NCBI RefSeq assembly: GCF_018459925.1
Contig: NZ_CP075371.1
Location: 3,348,001-3,412,000, forward strand
Reading direction: 5' to 3'
DNA: 64,000 nucleotides
Source: Nocardioides aquaticus
GTDB taxonomy: Bacteria > Actinomycetota > Actinomycetes > Propionibacteriales > Nocardioidaceae
The position numbers and the translations under genes are program-made. This document shows, in pieces, positions 32,759 through 43,722 of this stretch (positions are counted from its first letter, which is position 1; the number at the start of each line of letters is the position of its first letter). Under the pieces are notes generated by a model. It was not told where the DNA came from, made no database searches, and saw only the letters and a list, made by a program, of their open reading frames with translations.

Positions 32759-34066
32759 ATGAGCAGCACACCGACCCGCGTCTACACCGCACGGCTCGTC
32801 GGCCTGCCCATCTTCGACCCCCAGGGCGACCAGGTGGGCAAGGTGCGCGACGTCGTGGTCGTGCTGCGTTCCGAGACCAGCCAGCCCCGGGTGCTGGGAC
32901 TGGTGGCCGAGGTGTTCGGCCGCCGCCGCATCTTCGTGCCGATGACCCGGGTCACCAACATCGACAGCGGGCAGGTCTACACGACCGGGCTGCTCAACAT
33001 GCGCCGCTTCGAGCAGCGCTCCACCGAGACGCTGGTGATCGGCCAGATGCTCGACCACTCGGTGACCATCGTGGGCACCGGCGTGACCGGCACCGTCTAC
33101 GACGTGGCCATGGAGCAGGCCCGCAACCGCGACTGGGTGCTGTCCCGGGTGGCGGTCCAGGAGCCCGGCAAGGGGCTGCGCCGTCGCGGGCAGAGCCACG
33201 TCGTGGCGTGGGACGAGGTCACCGGCCTGACCCGTCGCGAGGACTCCCAGGGGGCCACGCAGCTGTTGCACGCGCTGAACGAGATGCGGCCGGCCGACGC
33301 CGCGTCGGTGCTCCACGACCTCCCCCAGGACCGGCAGCTGGCCGTCGTCGCCGCGATCGACGACGAACGGCTCGCCGACGTGCTGGAGGAGATGTCCGAG
33401 GAGGACCAGGTGCAGATCCTCGGCCGGATCGGCACCGAGCGTGCCGCCGACGTGCTGGAGGAGATGTCGCCCGACGACGCCGCCGACCTCATCAACGAGC
33501 TGCCGACCGAGACCGCCGAGCTCCTGCTGGACCTGATGGAGCCCGAGGAGGCCAAGGACCTGCGCCGGCTGATGTCGTACGTCGACGACACCGCCGGCGC
33601 CATGATGACGCCCGAGGCCGTCATCCTGGGGCCGGACGCCACGGTCGCCGACGCGCTCGCCCTGGTCCGCGACCCCGACCTGACCCCCAGCCTGGCGGCC
33701 TGCGTGTACGTCTGCCGCCAGCCGCTCGAGACGCCCACCGGCCGGTTCCTGGGCGTGGCGCACCTCCAGCGGCTGCTGCGCGAGCCGCCGTCGTCGCTGG
33801 TCGCCGGGGCGATGGACGAGACCCTCGAGAACGTCCGGCCGGAGGCCTCGGTCGACGAGGTCGCCGCGCACCTGGCGTTCTACAACCTGGTCGCGGCCCC
33901 GGTCACCGACGACGGGGGCCACCTGGTCGGGGTCGTGACCGTCGACGACCTGCTCGACCACCTGCTGCCCGAGAACTGGCGCGACCGCGGCACCCGCTCG
34001 GGACGCCGGCCCGGCCTGGTGACCGGCGCGGCGAGCACCCCTCCCCGGGGAGCGTCGCGTGGCTGA
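32759..34066 (+). CDS. Soluble PRC-barrel / MgtE-N / CBS-domain protein
   Basis: A 435-residue cytoplasmic protein. Residues 5-75 look like a PRC barrel (LVGLPIFDPQGDQVGKVRDV), a second similar unit may cover 95-150, residues 170-290 are MgtE-N repeats (LLHALNEMRPADAASVLHDL, LEEMSPDDAADLINEL) and 290-420 a CBS pair (MMTPEAVILGPDATVADAL ... VVTVDDLLDHLLPE). It has no membrane domain, so it is not a full MgtE transporter but may sense Mg2+ or nucleotides for a partner. The DUF1003 membrane protein overlaps its 3' end, as in M. tuberculosis Rv1232c-Rv1233c-like order. Confidence 0.85.
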   Translation: MSSTPTRVYTARLVGLPIFDPQGDQVGKVRDVVVVLRSETSQPRVLGLVAEVFGRRRIFVPMTRVTNIDSGQVYTTGLLNMRRFEQRSTETLVIGQMLDHSVTIVGTGVTGTVYDVAMEQARNRDWVLSRVAVQEPGKGLRRRGQSHVVAWDEVTGLTRREDSQGATQLLHALNEMRPADAASVLHDLPQDRQLAVVAAIDDERLADVLEEMSEEDQVQILGRIGTERAADVLEEMSPDDAADLINELPTETAELLLDLMEPEEAKDLRRLMSYVDDTAGAMMTPEAVILGPDATVADALALVRDPDLTPSLAACVYVCRQPLETPTGRFLGVAHLQRLLREPPSSLVAGAMDETLENVRPEASVDEVAAHLAFYNLVAAPVTDDGGHLVGVVTVDDLLDHLLPENWRDRGTRSGRRPGLVTGAASTPPRGASRG

Positions 34067-34637
34067 GCGTCCGCCCCGTCCCGCGCAGCGGGAGAACCGT
34101 GAGCGGCTGGACACCCCGCTGGTCCACCGTCGTGCGCTCGTGCGGCGCCCTGCGTACGACTCCGACGCCTTCGGGGTCTTCGCCGAGACGTTCGCGCGGT
34201 TCATGGGCACCGCGACCTTCCTGGCCTACATGACGCTGTTCGTCCTGGTCTGGGTGAGCTGGAACGTCCTCGCGCCGGAGCCGCTCCGCTGGGACGGCTA
34301 CCCCTTCATCTTCCTGACCCTCATCCTCAGCCTCCAGGCCTCGTACGCCGCCCCCCTCATCCTGTTGGCCCAGAACCGGCAGGAGGCCCGCGACAAGGTC
34401 ATCGGCGAGCAGGACCGGCAGGCCAACGCCCGCGGGCACGCCGACATGGAGTTCCTCGCCCGCGAGGTCGCCTCCCTGCGGATGGCGGTCGGCGAGGTCG
34501 CCACCCGCGACTTCCTGCGCTCCGAGCTGCGCTCGCTGCTGGCCGAGATCGACGACCGGCGCGAGGACAGGCGCGACGAGCAGCAGGGAACCGGCCGGGG
34601 TGACGATCCCGACGACGGCGCCCGGCACCGGGGCTGA
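34059..34637 (+). CDS. DUF1003 family membrane protein
   Basis: A 192-residue protein with two adjacent membrane helices: FLAYMTLFVLVWVSWNVL and FIFLTLILSLQASYAAPLIL, joined by the typical RWDGYPF loop, then AQNRQEARDKV, the DUF1003 signature. The C-terminal half is charged and helical. The GTG at 34059 overlaps the preceding gene by 8 bp, indicating coupling. With the soluble CBS protein it may form a two-component membrane complex; function unknown. Confidence 0.88.
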   Translation: MAERPPRPAQRENRERLDTPLVHRRALVRRPAYDSDAFGVFAETFARFMGTATFLAYMTLFVLVWVSWNVLAPEPLRWDGYPFIFLTLILSLQASYAAPLILLAQNRQEARDKVIGEQDRQANARGHADMEFLAREVASLRMAVGEVATRDFLRSELRSLLAEIDDRREDRRDEQQGTGRGDDPDDGARHRG

Positions 34638-34649
34638 CCCGCGGTCTCC

Positions 34650-34655
34650 TAGACT
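34650..34655 (+). promoter_or_regulatory. -10 box TAGACT of a probable leaderless mrp transcript
   Basis: TAGACT is 7 nt before the ATG at 34663, with no Shine-Dalgarno sequence. Confidence 0.5.
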
Positions 34656-34662
34656 CGGGACC

Positions 34663-35859
34663 ATGAGCACCCCCACCGACCGCCCGACCGCCGACGCGAC
34701 CGGTGACTCCGTGCTCGACCGTGTGCACGCCGCACTGGCAACGGTCGACGACCCCGAGATCAAGAAGCCGATCACCGAGCTCGGCATGGTCGACTCGGTC
34801 GCCCTGGACGAGGACGGGACCGCGCGGATCACGGTCCTCCTCACCGTGTCCGGGTGCCCGATGAAGGACACCATCACCACCGAGGTCACCGAGGCCGTCG
34901 GCCGGGTCGACGGCGTCGCCGGGGTCGCGCTCGAGCTCGGCGTGATGACCCCCGAGCAGCGCGAGGGCCTGCAGACGCACCTGCGCGGCGGCCAGGCCCA
35001 GCGCGAGATCCCCTTCGCCCAGCCCGGGTCGCTGACCAAGGTCTACGCGATCGCCAGCGGCAAGGGCGGCGTCGGCAAGTCCTCGGTGACGGTCAACCTG
35101 GCCCTCGCCCTGGCCGCGCAGGGCCAGCGGGTCGGGATCGTCGACGCCGACGTCTACGGCCACTCCGTGCCCGCCATGCTCGGCCTGGCCGACGCCCGCC
35201 CGACCCAGGTCGAGGACCTGATCATGCCGGTCCCCACCCCCAGCGGCGTCTCGGTGATCTCGATCGGGATGCTCAAGCCGCGCCGCGACCAGGTCGTGGC
35301 CTGGCGCGGCCCGATGCTCGACCGGGCGCTCGTGCAGATGCTCTCCGACGTGTACTGGGGCGACCTGGACGTGCTGCTGCTCGACCTCCCGCCCGGCACC
35401 GGCGACGTGGCCATCTCGTTGGGCCAGCACCTGCCCGGGGCCGAGGTGATCGTGGTGACCACGCCTCAGGAGGCCGCCGCCGAGGTCGCCGAGCGCGCCG
35501 GGACGATGGCCTCGATGATGCACCAGCGCGTCATCGGCGTCGTGGAGAACATGTCCTTCCTGCCGTGCCCGCACTGCACCCCCGAGCAGGACCACCGGCT
35601 GGAGGTGTTCGGCTCGGGCGGCGGCGACCGCGTCGCCGCCACCCTGTCGTCCCGCTTCGGCTACGACGTCCCGGTCCTCGGCCGGATCCCGCTCGACCTC
35701 TCGCTGCGCGAGGGTGGCGACGTGGGCAAGCCCGTGATCGAGGCCGACCCCACCTCGCCGTCCGCGCTGGCGCTGCGTGGGGTGGCCGACGCACTGGGCC
35801 GACGTGGCCGCGGCCTGGCCGGGCGTCAGCTCGGCCTGAGCCCCACCGCTAAGGTCTAG
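34663..35859 (+). CDS. mrp: Mrp/NBP35-family iron-sulfur cluster carrier ATPase
   Basis: A 398-residue protein. The N-terminal 100 residues are a MIP18/DUF59-like domain (VDDPEIKKPITELGMV, VSGCPMKDTITTEV). The P-loop domain has ASGKGGVGKSSVTVNLA (deviant Walker A with two Lys), VDADVYGHSVPAML, LLLDLPPGTGD, and VVENMSFLPCPHC, whose Cys pair binds the bridging Fe-S cluster. It delivers clusters to apoproteins. Placed between DUF1003 and tatB, as in mycobacteria (Rv1229c). Confidence 0.93.
   Translation: MSTPTDRPTADATGDSVLDRVHAALATVDDPEIKKPITELGMVDSVALDEDGTARITVLLTVSGCPMKDTITTEVTEAVGRVDGVAGVALELGVMTPEQREGLQTHLRGGQAQREIPFAQPGSLTKVYAIASGKGGVGKSSVTVNLALALAAQGQRVGIVDADVYGHSVPAMLGLADARPTQVEDLIMPVPTPSGVSVISIGMLKPRRDQVVAWRGPMLDRALVQMLSDVYWGDLDVLLLDLPPGTGDVAISLGQHLPGAEVIVVTTPQEAAAEVAERAGTMASMMHQRVIGVVENMSFLPCPHCTPEQDHRLEVFGSGGGDRVAATLSSRFGYDVPVLGRIPLDLSLREGGDVGKPVIEADPTSPSALALRGVADALGRRGRGLAGRQLGLSPTAKV
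35850..35855 (+). promoter_or_regulatory. -10 box TAAGGT before tatB
   Basis: TAAGGT lies inside the last codons of mrp and 6 nt before the GTG at 35862, so tatB could have its own leaderless transcript. Confidence 0.4.
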
Positions 35860-35861
35860 GC

Positions 35862-36188
35862 GTGCCTGGGTTCCTGGAGCTCGTCGTCATCGCCTTCGTC
35901 GCGATCGTCGTCTTCGGACCCGACAAGCTCCCCGACCTGGCCAAGCAGGCCGGCCAGCTGATCCGCAAGGGTCGCAACCTGGCCAACAACGCGCGCGACG
36001 AGCTCCGCACCGAGCTCGGCCCGGCCTACTCCGACCTCGAGCTGCGCGACCTCGACCCGCGCGCGGTCGTGCGCAAGCACATCCTCGAGGCGATGGAGGA
36101 GGCCGACGAGGAGGAGCGGCGCGCCCGGACCGCGCAGCGCACGCTGGCCGAGGGCGAGGTCCCGCCGTACGACACCGAGGCCACCTGA
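35862..36188 (+). CDS. tatB: Sec-independent protein translocase subunit TatB
   Basis: A 108-residue protein: N-terminal hydrophobic helix (FLELVVIAFVAIVVFGPDKL) with the FGP turn, then the amphipathic helix LPDLAKQAGQLIRKGRNLAN and an acidic/basic tail. Length and the Glu in the membrane helix favour TatB over TatA. It works with TatA/TatC in exporting folded proteins. GTG start 2 nt after the mrp stop. A 22-bp repeat array follows. Confidence 0.9.
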   Translation: MPGFLELVVIAFVAIVVFGPDKLPDLAKQAGQLIRKGRNLANNARDELRTELGPAYSDLELRDLDPRAVVRKHILEAMEEADEEERRARTAQRTLAEGEVPPYDTEAT

Positions 36189-36213
36189 GGCTCGACCACC
36201 AGGTGCCCCGGAG

Positions 36214-36284
36214 TGTCCGGGAGCGTCATCTCGGGTGTCCGGGAGCGTCATCTCGGCTGTCCGGAAGCGTCATCTCGGCGGACC
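36214..36284. repeat. 22-bp tandem repeat array, locus 2 of 3
   Basis: A half unit (36214-36224), two full units (36225-36246 and 36247-36268) and a partial unit (36269-36284), each GTCATCTCGG followed by STGTCCGGRAGC. It is the same family as 13368-13421. Read on the minus strand it is translated as the last residues and stop of the gene at 36248. Confidence 0.9.
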
Positions 36285-36811
36285 TGGGCGGCGGCGAGAG
36301 CGACCAGGGCGACCAGGCAGCGGCGGGCCGCGTCGGCGCCCTCCTGCAGCTCGACGAAGTCCGCCCCGACCCGCAGCAGGGTGCCCTCGTGACGTCCCCC
36401 GTCGCGCAGGTGCAGCACGCACGGGTGGCCCTCCTCGGCCAGCCGGCGCAGGAAGGCGGCCAGGCCCAGCGCGGCCACCCGCGGCCAGGCCACCTCGGGC
36501 ACCGAGCGCGCTGAGGACCCGGTGACCGACTGCACCGCGACGAGCGGCACCGCCCAGTCCTGCGCGGCGCCGCGCAGCAGGAACCAGCCGTCGCCGACCC
36601 GCTCCAGGGTGCCGGCCACCGGCCCGACCCCGACCACGCGGACCACCACCGGGTCCCCGAGGGAGGCCATCAGCCGGCTGGCCAGCGTCACCGCGCGGTA
36701 CTCGGCGCGGCTCCGGTCGGCGATCTCGGGCGCCCGGTCGGCGTCGTAGAGCGTCTCCGCCCGACCCTCCAGCTCGTCGAAGAGGTCGAGCAGGTGCTCG
36801 TCTGTGCCCAT
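36248..36811 (-). CDS. Conserved protein with two small beta-barrel-like repeats
   Basis: A 187-residue protein with no known catalytic motif. VVRVVGVGPVAGTLERVGDG followed by WAVPLVAVQSV, and later CVLHLRDGGRHEGTLLRVGADFVELQEG, look like two LSm/SH3-type small beta-barrels separated by a helical stretch (PRVAALGLAAFLRRLAEEG). The N-terminal helix is DLFDELEGRAETLYDADRA. The C-terminal RRDDASGQPR is read from the 22-bp repeat array, so the original stop may have been lost. An RNA- or ligand-binding role is inference. Confidence 0.65.
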   Translation of the reverse strand: MGTDEHLLDLFDELEGRAETLYDADRAPEIADRSRAEYRAVTLASRLMASLGDPVVVRVVGVGPVAGTLERVGDGWFLLRGAAQDWAVPLVAVQSVTGSSARSVPEVAWPRVAALGLAAFLRRLAEEGHPCVLHLRDGGRHEGTLLRVGADFVELQEGADAARRCLVALVALAAAQVRRDDASGQPR

Positions 36812-36916
36812 GGCGCCAGCCTGCCAGAGCGGCCGCTGTGGAGGGCCGGTTGACGACCGGGTCGAACAGGCGTTGTCTGATCCAAACGGACGCAACCGCA
36901 CGCATTGGAGCACCCG

Positions 36917-37714
36917 ATGACGCCTCCCCCGCACCTCGCCCGGAGGGCGGCCGTCGTCGTCGCGGCCACCCTGGCCGTGCTGCTGGTCGCCGCCCTCGCG
37001 CTGCCCGAGCTGGTCGCGGTGCGCTCCGGCGTCCAGGGCTGGTCCTGGCGCTCCGCCTCGTTCGAGGAGCTGCTGGTCCCGCTGTGCGCGCTGGCCGCCC
37101 TGGTCGCGGGCGGCTGCTGGTGGGCCGGCGTCCTGCGCCTGGTCGTGGCTGCCGCTCCCGGGGCCGACCCTGCGCACCTGCCGGCACCGGCCGGACTGCC
37201 GCCGTGGCTGCGTCGTGCCGTCCTGGCGGCGTGCGGCGGCGTCCTGGTCGCCGCACCGGCCGTTCCGGCGCTGGCTGCCGGCGGGACCGGCGGCGCCGGC
37301 GGCGCCGGCACGGACCCGATCGCGGCCCTGGCCCTGCCCGCCGCGACGGGCGACCTGCCGAGCACCGGGCCACGCGGGCTGCCGCTGCCCGACCGCGTCG
37401 CCGGTGAGGCACCCCGCACCCACGAGCAGGGGTCGAGGTCGACGACCCCTCGTGCCCTGCCCCCTCGCGCCGCGACGGGGTCCGGGACCCCGACCCCGGG
37501 ACCTCCCCCGGCGCCGCTCACGACCGTGCGGGTCGTGCCGGGCGACTCCCTGTGGGCGATCGCGGAGGCCCAGCTGCGCTCCGCCGGGGGCCCCGTCGAC
37601 GACGCCGCCGTGGCGGCGCGCTGGCAGGAGATCTACGCCGCGAACGCCGGGCGGATCGGCCCCGACCCGGACCTGGTCCTCCCCGGCCAGCAGCTCGACC
37701 TCGACCGTCCCTGA
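36917..37714 (+). CDS. Membrane protein with C-terminal LysM domain
   Basis: A 265-residue protein with two or three N-terminal hydrophobic helices (RAAVVVAATLAVLLVAALAL, LLVPLCALAALVAGG, AACGGVLVAAPAVPALA), a Pro/Ala/Arg-rich linker, and a LysM domain at the end: VVPGDSLWAIAEAQL, WQEIYAANAGRIGPDPDLVLPGQQL. LysM binds peptidoglycan. The ATG at 36917 has TTGGAG seven nt upstream. Followed 33 nt later by the Rv3235-family gene. Divergent from the small-barrel gene, with a TTGACG -35-like element near 36851. Confidence 0.82.
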   Translation: MTPPPHLARRAAVVVAATLAVLLVAALALPELVAVRSGVQGWSWRSASFEELLVPLCALAALVAGGCWWAGVLRLVVAAAPGADPAHLPAPAGLPPWLRRAVLAACGGVLVAAPAVPALAAGGTGGAGGAGTDPIAALALPAATGDLPSTGPRGLPLPDRVAGEAPRTHEQGSRSTTPRALPPRAATGSGTPTPGPPPAPLTTVRVVPGDSLWAIAEAQLRSAGGPVDDAAVAARWQEIYAANAGRIGPDPDLVLPGQQLDLDRP

Positions 37715-37747
37715 CCCGCCCACCCCGACCGCCCGAAGGAGACCGCC

Positions 37748-38221
37748 ATGTCCTCGACAGTCGTCCCGCTCCGCCCACCCGTGCCGATGGTCGGGGTCCA
37801 GGGCACGCTCGCCCTGGCCCTGGTCCCCCGGCGCGAGCCACCGCCGGTCGCGGCCGTGCCGCCCGGTGACGACGGCTCGCGGACCGTCGAGGCGTGGGCA
37901 CGCCGTGTGGTGCAGGCGGCGCTCGAGATCGTCGGGGGCGACCGCCCGGCCAGCCAGCTGGTGCGCTGGGTCGACGGCGAGGTCCTTTCCGACCTGCAGC
38001 GCCGCGCCTGGCTGGTGGCCCACGCCGGCGGTCACACCCCCGGCGTCGCCCGGGTCCAGCCGGTACGACCGAGGGTGCTCAGCGTGCACACCTGCGTGAT
38101 CGCCGAGGGCGTGGTCGAGGCCGGCGTGCACGCCGCCCACGGCCCGCGGTCGCGGGCCGTGGCCACCCGGTTCGAGCGGCGGCGCGGACGCTGGGTCTGC
38201 ACCGCCCTCGACTTCTCCTGA
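37748..38221 (+). CDS. Rv3235-family protein (DUF6459-like)
   Basis: A 157-residue protein: a Pro/Arg-rich N-terminal third, then RTVEAWARRVVQAALEIVGGDRPASQLVRWVDGEVL and a C-terminal RVLSVHTCVIAEGVVEAGV and VATRFERRRGRWVCTALDF. This matches the conserved core of mycobacterial Rv3235 and its Streptomyces counterparts, always found near secA. No catalytic motif; function unknown. GAAGGAG is placed 6 nt before the ATG. It is convergent with secA. Confidence 0.83.
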   Translation: MSSTVVPLRPPVPMVGVQGTLALALVPRREPPPVAAVPPGDDGSRTVEAWARRVVQAALEIVGGDRPASQLVRWVDGEVLSDLQRRAWLVAHAGGHTPGVARVQPVRPRVLSVHTCVIAEGVVEAGVHAAHGPRSRAVATRFERRRGRWVCTALDFS

Positions 38222-38234
38222 GCGCGGGCCGCGC

Positions 38235-41042
<2,808 letters not shown>

Positions 41043-41098
41043 GGTGCTGCGACTCCTAGGATCGGGGGCCGACGACGTCGCGCGTCGGCCTTCCCATG

Positions 41099-42322
41099 CT
41101 ACCCAGGGGGGCGAGCGCCACCCCAACCCGCGGCCAGCGCCCCGGACAGCGGTGCGGCCAGGTCGCCGCGCTCCCCCACCCGGACCTCGGCCAGCCCCAG
41201 CCACCCGGCCAGGCGCACCAGCTCGGCGGCCAGCTCCTCGGCCGTGCCGGCCGGCGCACCGTCCTCGGCGAAGGCACCGGGCACCCGCAGCACCCCGGCG
41301 GCCCGGTCGGCCTTGAGGTCCACCCGGGCCACGATCTGGTCGCCGAGCAGGAACGGCAGCACGTAGTAGCCGAAGCGTCGCTCGGCGGCCGGGACGTAGA
41401 TCTCGATCCGGTAGTGGAAGCCGAACAGCCGCTCGGCGCGCTCGCGCTCCCACACCACCGGGTCGAACGGGCTGAGCAGCGTCCGTGCGGTCACCCGGCG
41501 GGCGCGGCGGGCGTCGCGGTGCAGCCAGGCCGGGCGGTCCCAGCCCTCGACCCGCACCGGCTCGAGCTCGCCGGTCTCGACCAGCACCTCGACCGCCGGG
41601 CGCACCTGGTCCAGCCGCGGCAGGCGGTAGTAGTCCCGCAGGCACGGCAGCGTGGCGACGCCGTGCGAGCGGGCCGCGCGCCGCACCAGCTCGAGGTGCT
41701 GGTCGGCGACCGACGGCGTGGGCGCCTCCAGCACGTCCCGCGGCAGCACCCGCTCCGGGAGGTCGTAGAGCACCTCGAACGAGCCGGTGCGCCCGGCGAT
41801 CGCGAGGTCCCCGACCAGGTAGAGGTAGTCCAGGACCTGGCGCGCGCGCGACCAGTTCCAGCCCCAGTGCTCCCGGCTCCGGGGCAGCCCGTCGTCGAGC
41901 TCGCGGGCCGTCGAGGCTCCGCGGTCGGCGATCTCGGCGAGCAGGGCACGCTCCAGGTCCGTGCCCTCCTCGAGCACCGTCCACTTCCCGCGCCGGGCGC
42001 GGTAGTGGTCGCGACGGTGCGCCATCGCCGGCCACAGCCCGACCGGCATCAGCGCCTGCACGTGCGCCCAGTACTCGACCAGGTGCCGTGGCGACCTCTC
42101 GGCGGCGCGGCCCAGGAGGTCGGTGTCGTACGGCCCCATCCGCGCGTAGAGCGGCATGTAGTGCGCGCGTGCCAGCACGTTGACCGAGTCCACCTGCAGG
42201 ACGCCGGTCCGGGCCACCGCGCGGTCCAGGGTGCGCATCGTCGGCGCGGCGTGGGCCGGGTCGCAGAAGCCCTGGGCGGCCAGCGCGACCCGGCGCGCCT
42301 GGGCGGTCGAGAGCGAGAGCAC
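41099..42322 (-). CDS. YcaQ/AlkX-type winged-helix DNA glycosylase-like protein
   Basis: A 407-residue HTH_42-family protein. The catalytic-type motif [15 protein letters not shown] has the QxD form seen in AlkX (E. coli YcaQ), rather than QxQ of Streptomyces AlkZ; these enzymes unhook interstrand crosslinks or bulky adducts. The winged-helix repeats, [11 protein letters not shown] and the C-terminal [41 protein letters not shown] segment (split here for description) are conserved. The GTG start lies 3 nt after the response-regulator stop, so the two genes share a transcript. Confidence 0.83.
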   Translation of the reverse strand: MLSLSTAQARRVALAAQGFCDPAHAAPTMRTLDRAVARTGVLQVDSVNVLARAHYMPLYARMGPYDTDLLGRAAERSPRHLVEYWAHVQALMPVGLWPAMAHRRDHYRARRGKWTVLEEGTDLERALLAEIADRGASTARELDDGLPRSREHWGWNWSRARQVLDYLYLVGDLAIAGRTGSFEVLYDLPERVLPRDVLEAPTPSVADQHLELVRRAARSHGVATLPCLRDYYRLPRLDQVRPAVEVLVETGELEPVRVEGWDRPAWLHRDARRARRVTARTLLSPFDPVVWERERAERLFGFHYRIEIYVPAAERRFGYYVLPFLLGDQIVARVDLKADRAAGVLRVPGAFAEDGAPAGTAEELAAELVRLAGWLGLAEVRVGERGDLAAPLSGALAAGWGGARPPG

Positions 42323-42325
42323 GGG

Positions 42326-43018
42326 TCAGCTGGGCAGCTCGAGCAGCTTCTCCTTGAAGGCGTACATGACGGCCTCCATCCGGGAGTGGAGCTGGAGCTT
42401 CTCGAGGATGTTGCGCACGTGGTTCTTCACGGTGTTCTCGCTGATCGTCAGCCGGCGCGCCACCTCGCGGTTGTTCAGCCCGAGCGCCACCAGGCGGAGC
42501 ACGTCCATCTCGCGGTCGGTGAGCCGCAGGTTGGCCGCGGTGCGGCGGTCGGGACGCGACATCTGCTTGAACTCGTCGATCAGCTTGACCGCCATGGACG
42601 GGCTGATCAGCGACTGGCCCTCGACCACCACCCGGACGGCCTGGGCGACCTCCTCGATGGAGGAGTCCTTCAGCAGGTAGCCCGACGCCCCGCTCTTGAC
42701 CGCCTCGTAGAGGTCGCTCTCCTCGTCGGAGACCGTCAGCATGATGATCTTGGTCGTCGGCACGGACTCCTTGATCGCCAGGCAGGCCTCGATCCCCGAG
42801 CGGCGCGGCATCCGCACGTCGAGCAGCACCACGTCGGGCGCGGTGCTGATCGCCAGCGCGATGCCCTGGTCGCCGTCGCCGGCCTCGCCGACGACCTCGA
42901 GGCCGTCCTCGACGGCGAGCAGCATGGTCAGCCCACGGCGGAAGAGCTCCTGGTCGTCGACCACGATCACGCGTACGGGCTCCGGCGCGGCGGAGGCAGG
43001 CGAGCTGGGGGCGACCAC
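42326..43018 (-). CDS. Orphan NarL/LuxR-family response regulator
   Basis: A 230-residue two-domain regulator. Receiver: [14 protein letters not shown] (acidic pocket), [11 protein letters not shown] with the phospho-acceptor Asp near residue 65, MLTVSDEE, and LLKDSS with the conserved Lys. Output: [25 protein letters not shown] and the recognition helix [13 protein letters not shown], a LuxR HTH. No kinase gene is adjacent; a cognate kinase lies elsewhere or the protein is controlled otherwise. A gene of this type next to secA is shared with Streptomyces. The strong hairpin at 43035-43072 separates it from hpf. Confidence 0.92.
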   Translation of the reverse strand: MVAPSSPASAAPEPVRVIVVDDQELFRRGLTMLLAVEDGLEVVGEAGDGDQGIALAISTAPDVVLLDVRMPRRSGIEACLAIKESVPTTKIIMLTVSDEESDLYEAVKSGASGYLLKDSSIEEVAQAVRVVVEGQSLISPSMAVKLIDEFKQMSRPDRRTAANLRLTDREMDVLRLVALGLNNREVARRLTISENTVKNHVRNILEKLQLHSRMEAVMYAFKEKLLELPS

Positions 43019-43034
43019 GTCGGCATCATCGCAC

Positions 43035-43072
43035 GACGACGGGGCGTGGCCCTCCGGCCACGCCCCGTCGTC
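43035..43072 (-). terminator. Strong intrinsic terminator after hpf
   Basis: Perfect 17-bp inverted repeat GACGACGGGGCGTGGCC / GGCCACGCCCCGTCGTC with a 4-nt loop CTCC, between the hpf stop (43084) and the response-regulator start (43018). The second arm ends without a T-tract. Confidence 0.8.
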
Positions 43073-43083
43073 GGTGGGTGCGG

Positions 43084-43722
43084 CTACTCCTCGACGAGGT
43101 CGAGCGCGATCACCCCGTAGTCGTAGCCCCGTCGCCGGTAGACCACCGCGGGACGCTCGGACTCCTTGTCGACGAAGAGGTAGAAGTCGTGGCCCACCAG
43201 CTCCATCTCGTAGAGCGCCTGGTCCAACGTCATCGGGGTCGCCGGGTGCGACTTCTCGCGCACCACGAGCGGTCCGTCGCCGGTGACCTCGATCGGGCCG
43301 ACCCGGTGCTCGCGCGCCGTGTCGTCGGCGGTCTCGTCCTCGCCCGCGGCGAGCAGGTCGGCGTCGATCGGGACGTCGGCCAGCGCCTGACCGACCGAGA
43401 CCGGGGTGCGACGACCCCGGTGCACGCGGCGCCGGTCCGAGGCGCGCCGCATCTGCTCGGCCATCTTGTCCAGCGCGAGGTCCAGGGCGCCCATCTCGTG
43501 GTCCGCGGCCGCCTCCGCCCGGATCACCGGGCCCTTGGAGAAGGCGGTGAGCTCGACGTGGGTGCTGCGGTCGTGCTGGCGGGGGTTGGCCTCGCAGTCG
43601 ACCTCCACGTGCACCCGGATGATGCGATGGTCGTGCTTCTCGAGACGTGCCAGCTTCTCCTCGGCGTGGCTGCGGAACCGATCACTCAGCTCGCAGTGGC
43701 GTCCGGTGACGACGACCTCCAT
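43084..43722 (-). CDS. hpf: Ribosome hibernation promoting factor, long form
   Basis: A 212-residue protein that dimerises and silences ribosomes in stationary phase. The N-terminal S30AE domain (MEVVVTGRHCELSDRFR, HVEVDCEANPRQHDRSTHVEL, ADHEMGALDLALDKMAEQMRR) is followed by a linker and the C-terminal dimerisation domain (MTLDQALYEMELVGHDFYLF ... YRRRGYDYGVI). AGGAGG lies 6 nt before the ATG at 43722. It is preceded by a 379-nt untranslated stretch and followed by a strong terminator, so it is a monocistronic, separately regulated gene (mycobacterial Rv3241c). Confidence 0.93.
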   Translation of the reverse strand: MEVVVTGRHCELSDRFRSHAEEKLARLEKHDHRIIRVHVEVDCEANPRQHDRSTHVELTAFSKGPVIRAEAAADHEMGALDLALDKMAEQMRRASDRRRVHRGRRTPVSVGQALADVPIDADLLAAGEDETADDTAREHRVGPIEVTGDGPLVVREKSHPATPMTLDQALYEMELVGHDFYLFVDKESERPAVVYRRRGYDYGVIALDLVEE

